Position numbers and translations under genes: made by a program. Below, in pieces: positions 18,398 to 25,568 of a stretch of DNA of 32,731 bases. The stretch comes from Syntrophorhabdaceae bacterium (GTDB lineage: Bacteria > Desulfobacterota > Syntrophorhabdia > Syntrophorhabdales > Syntrophorhabdaceae): NCBI GenBank assembly GCA_036504895.1, contig DASXUJ010000115.1, positions 1 to 32,731 of the forward strand, written 5' to 3'. The notes under the pieces were generated by a model. That model was not told where the DNA came from and searched no databases. It saw nothing but the letters and a program-made list of their open reading frames with translations. Positions within the stretch are counted from its first letter, which is position 1. Every line of letters begins with the position of its first letter.

Positions 18398-18650
18398 AGA
18401 ACCTTTTCAGTTTCCGTGCTCTTACCCTCTCAAGGTGATGGGAGCCAACACCAATGAGTTCTATGCGGCGGTAAGCTCGGTTATTGAAAAATACATCGAC
18501 AAAAGTTCGGACCTCACCTATCATGCCCGGACCAGCTCAGGCGGCAAATATTTATCGGTTACCGCCACCTTCAAGGCAGAAAGCCGGAAGCAGCTCGATG
18601 ATATCTATAGTGAGCTTAACCGCCACGAATTGGTGCTTATGACTTTATAA
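18381..18650 (+). CDS. YbeD/DUF493 family protein
   Basis: A small soluble protein of 89 residues matching the DUF493 (E. coli YbeD) family: FPCSYPLKVMG near the start, a central SSGGKYLSVTATF strand pair, and the end DDIYSELNRHELVLMTL. The family has a ferredoxin-like (ACT-like) fold and no established biochemical role; in E. coli it sits by the lipoate genes, but there is no lipoate gene here. GAGGA (18366-18370) lies ten bases before the ATG. It is monocistronic and convergent with the exported-protein gene 28 bp downstream. Confidence 0.85.
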   Translation: MAREDKEPFQFPCSYPLKVMGANTNEFYAAVSSVIEKYIDKSSDLTYHARTSSGGKYLSVTATFKAESRKQLDDIYSELNRHELVLMTL

Positions 18651-18678
18651 GATTATTATTTAAACGAATTATGTGAGA

Positions 18679-19236
18679 TTATCTTCCGGAGTATCTGAAA
18701 GTCTCGATGAGCGCCACTTTCCACTTGCCCTGCTCGAGGACCATCTGCAGGCGCGCCGGGCTCTCAGATTTCTTGTACTGGATCACTATTTCAGCCCTGC
18801 TCTTCTCGATAGGCCCCATGGTCCATTTGCTTTCTTCGAGCACCATGTTCGGGTTGAAGTTATCCATGTAACCGTCCCAATAGCCCTTGGCTACAGGTCC
18901 ACCGGAGGCAAAGTCGCGCTCGAGGGTTTCTGCGGAATAATCGGTGGATTCCGAGGACGACACCGATTTCTTTATCGCTTTCAGCGTATCGTTTATGATG
19001 AGGCTTTTGGAGCCGGCGGAAAGATTTTTCCAGATGTTTTTGTAGTCTTTCCCTTTCATGCTCTTGAAGAGGGCATCGGCAGAGTCGAGAATGGCATTCG
19101 CGTCCTGGGCTAACCCCTTCACCGGGGCAAAACAAAAAAATAACCCCAGCATCAGGGTCAGGCATATCAGCCCGACTCTTGTTACTGAAGGAAATGAGGC
19201 TGGGAGCGTAGACTCCCAGCCTTGCAATCTCGTCAA
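18679..19236 (-). CDS. Exported protein of unknown function, NTF2-like candidate
   Basis: 185 residues from TTG 19236. A hydrophobic signal segment (VGLICLTLMLGLFFCFAP) lies near residues 21-38, with possible cleavage around GLAQ-DA, followed by a soluble domain of about 140 residues. The pattern of N-terminal helices (ILDSADALFKSMKGKDY), then alternating strands ending with LQMVLEQGKWKVALIETF, resembles the NTF2/DUF4878-type fold, but I do not recognise a named family. The start is doubtful: no ribosome binding site is visible before the TTG, and a perfect hairpin (19198-19221) falls inside codons 6-13. The only in-frame ATG is within the signal segment. It starts nine bases after the end of the Gly/Ala-rich gene, so both may share a transcript. 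Confidence 0.6.
   Translation of the reverse strand: MTRLQGWESTLPASFPSVTRVGLICLTLMLGLFFCFAPVKGLAQDANAILDSADALFKSMKGKDYKNIWKNLSAGSKSLIINDTLKAIKKSVSSSESTDYSAETLERDFASGGPVAKGYWDGYMDNFNPNMVLEESKWTMGPIEKSRAEIVIQYKKSESPARLQMVLEQGKWKVALIETFRYSGR
19198..19221 (-). terminator. Perfect 9-bp hairpin after the Gly/Ala-rich gene
   Basis: GGCTGGGAG and CTCCCAGCC pair perfectly around a 6-nt loop, starting 21 bp after the stop of the Gly/Ala-rich gene. On the - strand it is followed by TCATTTCC, a poor T tract. It may be a partial terminator, an mRNA-stabilising 3' structure, or a control of translation of the next gene. Confidence 0.4.
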
Positions 19237-19242
19237 CAGATT

Positions 19243-19569
19243 TTAGTGGTGTGTCGGTGTAGTATGTGTCGGAATGAATCCGCCGCTGCCGCTGCCGCCG
19301 CCGCCCGTCGCTGCTGCTATGCCTGCCGCGACCGCTGCGACGCCTACGACTCCTACTGCGATTGTGCCCGCGCCTACGCCACCGGCCGCGCCCGCGCCCG
19401 ATGCTGCGCCCGCGCCACCTGCGGCGCCGGCAGCGCCTGCTCCGGCCTTGCTATCGGAAGCACCTGAAGCAGCCTGCGCAAACCCCAATGAAGGAATTAC
19501 TAAGGTGAAGGCAAACAAAACCAACACCGCCAGTCCAAGGAACTTACTCATCTTCGTAATCTTAAGCAT
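19243..19569 (-). CDS. Small exported Gly/Ala-rich protein, GfcA-like architecture
   Basis: 108 residues: a signal peptide (about 1-32, ending GFAQA), a Gly/Ala low-complexity stretch (about 38-67), a hydrophobic glycine-zipper-like segment (GTIAVGVVGVAAVAAG, near 69-84), a GGGGSGSGG linker and a His/Thr tail. The order of parts matches the E. coli group 4 capsule protein GfcA (YmcD) as I recall it, though that protein is Thr-rich. No sequence homology can be claimed. AGGAGG (19574-19579) precedes the ATG, and good promoters lie upstream, so strong expression is likely. It lies just downstream of the polysaccharide cluster on the same strand, which suggests a role in export or assembly of the glycan. 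The coding DNA is extremely GC-rich and triplet-repetitive in contrast to its A/T-rich upstream region. Confidence 0.7.
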   Translation of the reverse strand: MLKITKMSKFLGLAVLVLFAFTLVIPSLGFAQAASGASDSKAGAGAAGAAGGAGAASGAGAAGGVGAGTIAVGVVGVAAVAAGIAAATGGGGSGSGGFIPTHTTPTHH

Positions 19570-19596
19570 GTCTCCTCCTATAATAATTATTTCTCG

Positions 19597-19627
19597 CAGT
19601 CCACTTGTGCTTTCAGTCCACGTGCGC
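19597..19627 (-). repeat. Two 14-nt direct repeats in the Gly/Ala-rich gene leader
   Basis: CAGTCCACTTGTGC (19597-19610) and CAGTCCACGTGCGC (19614-19627), 12 of 14 identical and 17 bp apart, fall between the predicted transcript start and the ribosome binding site. They could be regulator or RNA-binding sites. Function unknown. Confidence 0.4.
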
Positions 19628-19644
19628 TAATTGTTTATAGATAA

Positions 19645-19673
19645 TTTTTATGGCATCCTAGTAGGAATGTCAA
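19645..19673 (-). promoter_or_regulatory. Sigma70-type promoter candidate for the Gly/Ala-rich gene
   Basis: On the - strand a perfect TTGACA (19668-19673), a 17-bp spacer and TAAAAA (19645-19650, 4 of 6). The predicted transcript starts near 19638, giving a leader of about 70 nt. Confidence 0.6.
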
Positions 19674-19674
19674 G

Positions 19675-19703
19675 CATATTTTGCGCAATTTTTACTAAAT
19701 ATG
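19675..19703. promoter_or_regulatory. Inverted repeat just upstream of the -35 box, operator candidate
   Basis: CATATTT (19675-19681) and AAATATG (19697-19703) form a 7-bp inverted repeat. The palindrome TTGCGCAA (19681-19688) lies within it, off centre. The element abuts the -35 box of the promoter for the Gly/Ala-rich gene, the usual place for an activator site. No regulator is identified. Confidence 0.3.
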
Positions 19704-19825
19704 TTGATATACAACCACAATAGAACTGGATAAATAGAATATTATTTAGTATTTGGCAAGAAGAAAACTTATATCGTTTTTTTCACTCCATGCGCACATT
19801 AAGAATAGGATAAACCCGAAAAGAG

Positions 19826-19854
19826 ACAATAAGCACTTGAAAATGCGTTGTCAA
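19826..19854 (-). promoter_or_regulatory. Second leftward promoter candidate at the end of the dehydrogenase gene
   Basis: On the - strand TTGACA (19849-19854), a 17-bp spacer and TATTGT (19826-19831, 4 of 6). The -35 overlaps the final codons of the dehydrogenase gene. A transcript would start near 19819, 250 bp before the Gly/Ala-rich gene, and run through A/T-rich sequence with no ORF of note. It is either a distal promoter of that gene or the promoter of a small RNA. No clear terminator was seen between 19819 and 19570. Confidence 0.45.
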
Positions 19855-21161
19855 GCCGGGTAAATCATCGGGTTGCCTTTTTTGACTATATTTCTCGTAT
19901 CCACGATGGGAATGCCCAAGGACCCGAAGTCGATCGTCCGATAGCGGTCATGAGGCGTCAGGATCACCACGAGGTCGAACTTCGAGGTAATCTCCGTCGA
20001 GGTCCTGCCCGCGAACTGCGGAAATTCTCGGTTTTGACGTATCGACGGAAAATAGGGGTCGTTATAGAAGACGAATGCCCCTTTGGCTTCCAGCTTGGCC
20101 ATCACGGCATAGGACGGAGATTCCCGGTCATCGTCCACGTCGGCTTTATAGGCAAGGCCGGCAACGAGAATCCTCGAACCCTTCACGGTCTTATTGATCT
20201 CATTTAACGCATGGGCAATCTTTCCCACCACGTAGTCGGGCATGGAACGGTTGATCTCCCCTGCGAGCTCGATGAAACGGGTCGCGAAGTCGTATTCCCG
20301 CGCCTTCCAGGTAAGGTAGAAAGGATCGATCGGGATGCAGTGGCCGCCCAGCCCCGGACCGGGATAAAAGGCATGGAAGCCGAAGGGTTTCGTCCCGGCC
20401 GCCTCGATCACTTCCCATATGTCGATGTCCATTTTATCGAAGAGCATCTTCATCTCGTTGACCAGGGCGATGTTGACCGCCCGGTAGATGTTCTCGAGGA
20501 GCTTCGTCGCCTCGGCCGCCCTGGTGGACGAAACCGGCACCGTCCGATCGACGACCGTGTCGTAAAGGGCCTTCGCCGCCTTAAGGCATGTGGCGCTGAA
20601 TCCCCCCACTACTTTCGGCGTGGTTCTCAAGTTGAAATGCTTATTCGCCGGGTCCTCCCGCTCGGGCGAAAAGGCGAGGCAAAAATCCTTTCCCGCCTTC
20701 AGTCCCGACTTCTCCAATATGGCCCTCATGTCCTCGTCCGTGGTCCCCGGATAGGTGGTCGATTCCAGGATGATAAGCTGCCCCTCCCGGAGGTACTGGC
20801 CGATCATCTTCGCCGTATTGAATACATAGGTCATATCGGGCTCGCGGTTTTTGTTGAGCGGAGTAGGCACGCAGATGAGAATGGCGTCCATACCCGTCAG
20901 CAACGAGAAATCTGAAGTGGCCTGAAATCCGTGTGATGCGGGTGATGCGTCTGGAGGCGGGGCGAAAAGGGGCGCGATATCTATATGCTTGATATAGCAT
21001 CTTTGTTCCCGGAGGGCAGTGACCTTTTTGTCGTCTATATCGAAGCCCGTTACCTGGAAGCCCGCTTTATGAAATTCAATGACAAGAGGCAGGCCCACGT
21101 ATCCCAGGCCGATTACCCCTATTTTTGCTTCGCGTGACGCGATCTTGTCGAGTAGCTCCAC
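19851..21161 (-). CDS. Nucleotide-sugar 6-dehydrogenase, WbpA/WecC type
   Basis: An NAD-dependent dehydrogenase that oxidises C6 of a UDP-N-acetylhexosamine to the uronic acid; 436 residues. The N-terminal Rossmann motif is IGVIGLGYVGLP, followed by GFDID. The catalytic Cys is in PGPGLGGHCIPIDPFY (near 270), and the C-terminal UDP-binding domain contains VAGLAYKADVDDDRESPS. The stretch CYIKHI and the length are typical of WbpA (UDP-GlcNAc dehydrogenase), but WecC (UDP-ManNAc) cannot be excluded, and a wecB gene is in the same cluster. TTG 21164 is possible, but GTG 21161 has GGAGG five bases ahead. It is the last gene of the cluster, 38 bp after the receiver gene. Confidence 0.9.
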   Translation of the reverse strand: MELLDKIASREAKIGVIGLGYVGLPLVIEFHKAGFQVTGFDIDDKKVTALREQRCYIKHIDIAPLFAPPPDASPASHGFQATSDFSLLTGMDAILICVPTPLNKNREPDMTYVFNTAKMIGQYLREGQLIILESTTYPGTTDEDMRAILEKSGLKAGKDFCLAFSPEREDPANKHFNLRTTPKVVGGFSATCLKAAKALYDTVVDRTVPVSSTRAAEATKLLENIYRAVNIALVNEMKMLFDKMDIDIWEVIEAAGTKPFGFHAFYPGPGLGGHCIPIDPFYLTWKAREYDFATRFIELAGEINRSMPDYVVGKIAHALNEINKTVKGSRILVAGLAYKADVDDDRESPSYAVMAKLEAKGAFVFYNDPYFPSIRQNREFPQFAGRTSTEITSKFDLVVILTPHDRYRTIDFGSLGIPIVDTRNIVKKGNPMIYPA

Positions 21162-21199
21162 CAAAACCTCCGTATGTTATTTCAAATTTAGTCCGATCT

Positions 21200-21730
21200 T
21201 TAGAACTGCTTCCACACAATCCCCAGGACGACGGCCAGGGCGAGGATCACGGGGATGATCGTCATGAGCCGCCTGAGCCGCTCTCCGCTCGCTTTCACGG
21301 AGCTTTCAAGCTGCCTCGTGTAGAGCGCCCGCTCCACCTTTATGAGCAGGTCCTCGACGTGCAGGGGCTTGGTCACGTAATCAAAGGCGCCCCCCTTGAT
21401 AGTCTCCACCGCGCCTTCCACGCTCGGAAATCCCGTGATGACCAGAAAAGGGACGGTGGCGTCTTTTGCCCGAAGCCGCTTCAGGAGCTCCTTGCCGTCG
21501 ATCTTCGGCATGGCGATATCGGAGATCACGCAGTCAAAAAGGCCGGGTTCGAATTTCGAAAGCGCCTCTTCGCCGTCTCTCGCCGTGCTGACCATATATC
21601 CCATGGTCCCGAAGTAATCGGAGAGAAGTTCCCTTATCTGCGGCTCGTCATCCACCACGAGGAGCCGTTCGCTCCGTCGCTCAGATTCTCTATACCCTTT
21701 GAACGATATTTCCTTCTTTTTTTCTCTCAT
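21200..21730 (-). CDS. Response-regulator receiver domain with C-terminal membrane anchor
   Basis: 176 residues. A basic N-terminal segment (1-20) is followed by a complete CheY-like receiver domain: acidic pair Asp27-Asp28, phosphoacceptor Asp71 (ISDIAMPKIDG), Thr99 (ITG) and Lys121 (TKP). Instead of a DNA-binding or enzymatic output domain it ends, after a short helical linker, in a single hydrophobic helix (about 155-174, RRLMTIIPVILALAVVLG...) with a short charged end, so it should be tail-anchored in the inner membrane with the receiver in the cytosol. The ATG overlaps the stop of the WecA-like gene (ATGA), so the two products are probably made together. No histidine kinase is in the window. 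It most likely acts by protein-protein contact, perhaps on the WecA-like enzyme. Confidence 0.88.
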   Translation of the reverse strand: MREKKKEISFKGYRESERRSERLLVVDDEPQIRELLSDYFGTMGYMVSTARDGEEALSKFEPGLFDCVISDIAMPKIDGKELLKRLRAKDATVPFLVITGFPSVEGAVETIKGGAFDYVTKPLHVEDLLIKVERALYTRQLESSVKASGERLRRLMTIIPVILALAVVLGIVWKQF

Positions 21731-23415
21731 ATCCCCGATCTCTTCTCCAGGATTGCCTTCTTGGCGCTCATTGCGCCGTGGTGCGCCTTCCTATACCGGA
21801 CTCCCTTCTGGTGGACCGGCTGCAAGTGCTCCTTCTTCTCCCTCTCTATCCAGTCAAGGGCCTTTATCATAGTTTCCCGAAGCTGCTCCGCACGCCGCAA
21901 GGTAAAGTTGTCAAGCTGCTCCTTCTTCGTATCCTTGATAAGGTGCAAGGTAGCCGGCATGAATTCCGAATCCACAAGAGGAACCTTCACAGTGAGCATG
22001 TAACCTTTGTCCACGTCCTGACGACGCCGGTAATATCCGCGCACCCAATGAAGGCTCCACGACTCCCTACGAGGCCCCGCGGCCTCCCAGGAGAGAGGAA
22101 ACCCCGACACCGGCTCCGACAGTTTAGCATTGTCGTGCCGTCTCTCGTGACCGACATAACTACTGCGCGTTTCCCCGGTCACTCCATATTCGGCCCCCAC
22201 ATACAGATCAGCCCTGTCAAACCTCAAAAACTCAAGAGCCTTGCCGACATTTTCCCAAAGTTCTTCCAGGTCCTGAGACTGGCTGATCTCGATCTGAAGC
22301 CCAAGAAAGCTCCGCCTGTTATGGCTGATCCCGGCAACATCGGTAATATCCCTAAACCACCCGAAGACCTTGTCCGATGCGAGATATTCGAAATACCCAA
22401 GCTTCCGGGTAAAAAGCAAGGCCGCCACACCCACGATGATGATAAAAAGCCCCGCCCGCTTGTCCTGGATATTGACCATGACCACCGCAAACAAGCAAAG
22501 AGCAACAGAGATGGCATAGATAAGCAGGACTGCCTTCGTCTTGGAAAATCCCATCTCCACGAGTTTATGGTGGATGTGGCTCTTGTCGGGCTGGAAGAGT
22601 TTCTTGCCTATCATAAAACGCCGCACTGGTGAGAGGATGGTATCGAATACAGGAACGCCCATGGCAATGAGCGGAATCAATACAATAGTGGCTGTTTGCG
22701 CCTTGGCAGAACTGAGAATGGCTAAACCCGCAATCGCATATCCAAGAAAATAACTCCCTCCGTCGCCCATAAATATCGAAGCTGGATTAAAGTTATAGCG
22801 GAGAAATCCGAGCACCGAACCCCCGAGCGCGGCAAAAAGTAGTGCCGAAAGGTAAAGACCCCGCCACACCAAAAGGACGGTGATTATTATACAGACAAAG
22901 AACGTAATGCCGCCCGCAAGACCGTCTAGGCCGTCCGTAAGATTAATGGCATTAATGAGGAGCACGAACCAGAATATAGTGAGGCAATAGCTGATGATAA
23001 AAGAATGAATCGTCCCTCCCAAAAAATAATATGTGTCCACCTGCATTCCCGATCCAAAGGCCACCGTGGCGGCAGCTATTTGCAGTAGGAGCTTGACTTT
23101 CGCGCCGAGACGATAAATATCATCCAGTAAGCCGACGGCGAAAATCAGACCACCGCCCGTAAAAAATCCGATCATCTTCGGGTTCCATGTAAATAGCTCC
23201 GACACCTGAGTTTTCAAAAATCCACACAAGAGCATCGTCAACCAGAAAGCTACGAATATAGCTATCCCTCCACTCCTCGGTATTGTCCCATAGTGCATCT
23301 TGCGCTCGTTGGGCTTGTCGACTGCACCGATCAATCTTCCCAACTTGCCAGCAAGGGGGGCGGCGATCAGGGAGATTAAAAGAGCGATAAAAAAAGTAGC
23401 GATGACTGTTGTCAT
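21727..23415 (-). CDS. WecA/MraY-type undecaprenyl-phosphate glycosylphosphotransferase with C-terminal extension
   Basis: Transfers a HexNAc-1-phosphate from a UDP-sugar to undecaprenyl phosphate at the inner membrane, starting a glycan repeat unit. 562 residues. About residues 1-345 form the polytopic catalytic part with the family motifs GLLDDIYRLGAK (Asp pair), NAINLTDGLDGLAGG, IFMGDGGSYFLGY and the HIHHKL loop typical of the WecA branch. Residues 346-562 are an added cytosolic domain (starting near FRDITDVAG, then LGLQIEISQSQDLEELWENVGKAL...), with a mixed helix/strand pattern that could be GAF-like; I do not recognise it. Usual WecA length is 340-370. The start is ATG 23415 without a clear ribosome binding site. 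It overlaps the receiver gene downstream and follows wecB by 12 bp. Confidence 0.9.
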   Translation of the reverse strand: MTTVIATFFIALLISLIAAPLAGKLGRLIGAVDKPNERKMHYGTIPRSGGIAIFVAFWLTMLLCGFLKTQVSELFTWNPKMIGFFTGGGLIFAVGLLDDIYRLGAKVKLLLQIAAATVAFGSGMQVDTYYFLGGTIHSFIISYCLTIFWFVLLINAINLTDGLDGLAGGITFFVCIIITVLLVWRGLYLSALLFAALGGSVLGFLRYNFNPASIFMGDGGSYFLGYAIAGLAILSSAKAQTATIVLIPLIAMGVPVFDTILSPVRRFMIGKKLFQPDKSHIHHKLVEMGFSKTKAVLLIYAISVALCLFAVVMVNIQDKRAGLFIIIVGVAALLFTRKLGYFEYLASDKVFGWFRDITDVAGISHNRRSFLGLQIEISQSQDLEELWENVGKALEFLRFDRADLYVGAEYGVTGETRSSYVGHERRHDNAKLSEPVSGFPLSWEAAGPRRESWSLHWVRGYYRRRQDVDKGYMLTVKVPLVDSEFMPATLHLIKDTKKEQLDNFTLRRAEQLRETMIKALDWIEREKKEHLQPVHQKGVRYRKAHHGAMSAKKAILEKRSGI

Positions 23416-23427
23416 AGTGAACCCACG

Positions 23428-24534
23428 TTAAACATCACGCGTTAGCTTCAATAGTATGTCGACTATTCTTTCTGAAGCACAGCCGTCCCACAAAGCCGGA
23501 ACGGTCCCCCGCTTGCCACCATTCTTCTGGAAAGTACGAAAAGCGCGTAATATATCGCCCTTGCCGGTGCCAATAAGGGTGTTTGTCCCCTCATCTATAG
23601 TGATCGGTCTTTCGGTATTTTCACGAACCGTAAAACATGGTACGCCAAGAGCGGTGGTCTCTTCTTGGAGACCTCCACTGTCGGTGAGCACGAAATTCGC
23701 GTCCTTCCAGAGGAACAACGACTCCTTGAACCCCAGTGGAGAGAGTGGGGTCACATTAGGGCCGAGTTTTAGGTTGTGGATGTCAAGCTGTTTACGCGTA
23801 CGAGGGTGCACCGGGAAGAGAATAGGCATTTCATCAGATATTTGGTTCAAAGCCTCAATTATTTCACCAAAAACCCTCGGATCATCGACATTAGAGGGCC
23901 GGTGAAGAGTTAGAAAGGCATATTCGTTGAGTTTATCCTTTATTCTCGAGGTCGGAAAAATAGATGAATCCGAAGCTTTCAACTTTCGTATCTGGTAGTA
24001 AAGGTTATCTACCATCACGTGACCAACAAAAAAAATATCTTTCTTCTGTTTGCCTTCCTTGAGGAGATTATTGATGGCGCTCTTTTCCGTGACGAAGAAA
24101 TAGTTGCTGACAGAATCGGTTACAATCCTGTTGATCTCCTCGGGCATTCCCATGTCGCCGCTTCTGAGGCCAGCCTCGACGTGGGCGACGCGTATCATAT
24201 CTTTCTTTGCGACAATGCTGCACGCTAGTGTCGAATTGACGTCGCCTACAACAATGACTATGTCAGGACGGTCCTTTTCACAGACCTTTTCAAACCCTAT
24301 CATTATCCGGGCAGTCTGGTCCGCATGGGTCCCCGAACCTGCATTAAGATAATAGTCCGGTCTTGGAATCTCTAGGTCCTCGAAGAATGCCTCGGACATG
24401 TCGTAATCATAATGTTGGCCAGTATGAACAATTTTCCAGCGCAGCCTGTTAGTTCGCTGGCTGACCAGCGCCCGAATTATCGGGGCTATTTTCACGAAAT
24501 TGGGTCGTGCTCCAGCTACTAGAAAGATTTTCAT
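23428..24534 (-). CDS. wecB: UDP-N-acetylglucosamine 2-epimerase (non-hydrolysing)
   Basis: Interconverts UDP-GlcNAc and UDP-ManNAc. 368 residues with the family signatures GARPNFVKIAPII, HTGQHYDYDMS, HVEAGLRSGDMGMPEEINR, LTLHRPSNVDD, PVHPRTRKQL and LTDSGGLQEETTALGVP. An in-frame GTG at 24582 would add 16 basic residues; ATG 24534 matches the usual N-terminus (MKIFLVAGARPN) and has AGGCGG six bases ahead. Together with the nearby dehydrogenase it could provide UDP-ManNAcA. A 224-bp gap, unusually large for this cluster, lies upstream. Confidence 0.93.
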   Translation of the reverse strand: MKIFLVAGARPNFVKIAPIIRALVSQRTNRLRWKIVHTGQHYDYDMSEAFFEDLEIPRPDYYLNAGSGTHADQTARIMIGFEKVCEKDRPDIVIVVGDVNSTLACSIVAKKDMIRVAHVEAGLRSGDMGMPEEINRIVTDSVSNYFFVTEKSAINNLLKEGKQKKDIFFVGHVMVDNLYYQIRKLKASDSSIFPTSRIKDKLNEYAFLTLHRPSNVDDPRVFGEIIEALNQISDEMPILFPVHPRTRKQLDIHNLKLGPNVTPLSPLGFKESLFLWKDANFVLTDSGGLQEETTALGVPCFTVRENTERPITIDEGTNTLIGTGKGDILRAFRTFQKNGGKRGTVPALWDGCASERIVDILLKLTRDV

Positions 24535-24758
24535 GATATACCGCCTACGGATTCGACTTGATTGGCGTGAGGTCTTGCTCACGAATTAGAGCAGAGCATG
24601 TGCAGGGTGGGCCGCTTTCGGTCGAAGTTGAGAGCTAATTTTGATCAACCCCTCTTTCAGCTTGACATAAAGAGCCTCATTCCCCGTGCTGCTCCTCAAT
24701 TGGAAAAAATCATCCTCGTTTCAGTCTCAAAATATAAGTTAGAATTGAAACCGGAAGA
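24535..24758 (-). other. Gap between GT2 and wecB with a hairpin, no gene seen
   Basis: A/T-rich 224-bp stretch. The only clear structure is CGTGAG-(6 nt)-CTCACG (24566-24583), a perfect 6-bp hairpin about 30 bp before the wecB ATG without a T tract. No promoter with two good hexamers was found on the - strand, and a + strand ORF through here runs antisense to the GT2 gene and is not gene-like. Confidence 0.4.
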
Positions 24759-25559
24759 TTATATGTCCCGAGGATTGGATTTGATTAAAGAATTGTCCGG
24801 TTCTATAACATATGGTCGAATCCACTGCCCTAGCTTAGACAATGGCTTGAGATATAACGTTAAAGGTCCAGGTGTAAGACCATTGGCTGCCCAAGAAAGC
24901 CTGTCAGACCGATTGGCCTTCAACCTGCTTCGCAGCGAATTATTGCTCAGCCCCCCACAGCGCATCTTTACCAGAGTTTTGGGGATATATTTCGTAGTAA
25001 TTTTGTGTTTTACGAGGAACCGCAACATTAGTTCGTAGTCGGCTGCTGTTCCAAACTTCTGGTCAAATACACCAAATTGATCGTAAATCGATTTGCGGAC
25101 GAAGAATGTCGGGTGGGGCGGCATCCAGCCCCGATAGAAGAGGCGATCGTTATATGCTTTTGACCTCCAGTAACGCTTCACCTTGCCAATATCATCGTTA
25201 TCTACATATATCAAGTCTCCGTAACATGAGTCTAGATTATTCACATTAATGGTTCTTATCACTGTGGCCAATATCGAGTCATCGGCGTACTTATCGTCGG
25301 CATTCAAAATACCGATAATATCTCCCGTCGCGAGCCTTATACCCTTGTTCATAGCATCATATACCCCGTTATCCGGCTCTGAAACTATTTTTGACACGTG
25401 TGGAAATTCACCGACAACGGCTAACGTACGGTCGCTGGAGCCGCCGTCAATTATAATGTGCTCGCAGGCACAATTCTGTAAAGCCACACTATTCAAACAA
25501 TCCGCAATAGTCCTCGCGCCATTGTATACTACAGTAATCAACGATACGGTTAACAACAT
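24759..25559 (-). CDS. Family 2 glycosyltransferase
   Basis: 266 residues, GT-A fold. SLITVVYNGARTI begins the domain; IIIDGGSSDRTL, SEPDNGVYDAMNKG and the metal-binding region GILNADDKY are all present, typical of the WcaE/WbbD-like group of repeat-unit transferases that act on the cytosolic face of the inner membrane. The C-terminal part (about 165-266) is basic with RGWMPPHPTFFVRK and GTAADYELMLR. Donor and acceptor cannot be read from sequence. It begins nine bases after the carbamoyltransferase stop, so it is in the same operon. ATG 25559 has only a weak ribosome binding site. Confidence 0.9.
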   Translation of the reverse strand: MLLTVSLITVVYNGARTIADCLNSVALQNCACEHIIIDGGSSDRTLAVVGEFPHVSKIVSEPDNGVYDAMNKGIRLATGDIIGILNADDKYADDSILATVIRTINVNNLDSCYGDLIYVDNDDIGKVKRYWRSKAYNDRLFYRGWMPPHPTFFVRKSIYDQFGVFDQKFGTAADYELMLRFLVKHKITTKYIPKTLVKMRCGGLSNNSLRSRLKANRSDRLSWAANGLTPGPLTLYLKPLSKLGQWIRPYVIEPDNSLIKSNPRDI

Positions 25560-25568
25560 AGCGCTCTT

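Noticed and set aside
19274-19630. Proline/alanine-rich ORF on the + strand
   Set aside because: It is the complement of the Gly/Ala-rich gene, whose GC-rich triplets read as Pro/Ala on the other strand; it lacks a ribosome binding site and signal peptide.
24598-25038. 146-residue + strand ORF
   Set aside because: It is mostly antisense to the GT2 gene, has no recognisable family and opposes the operon direction.
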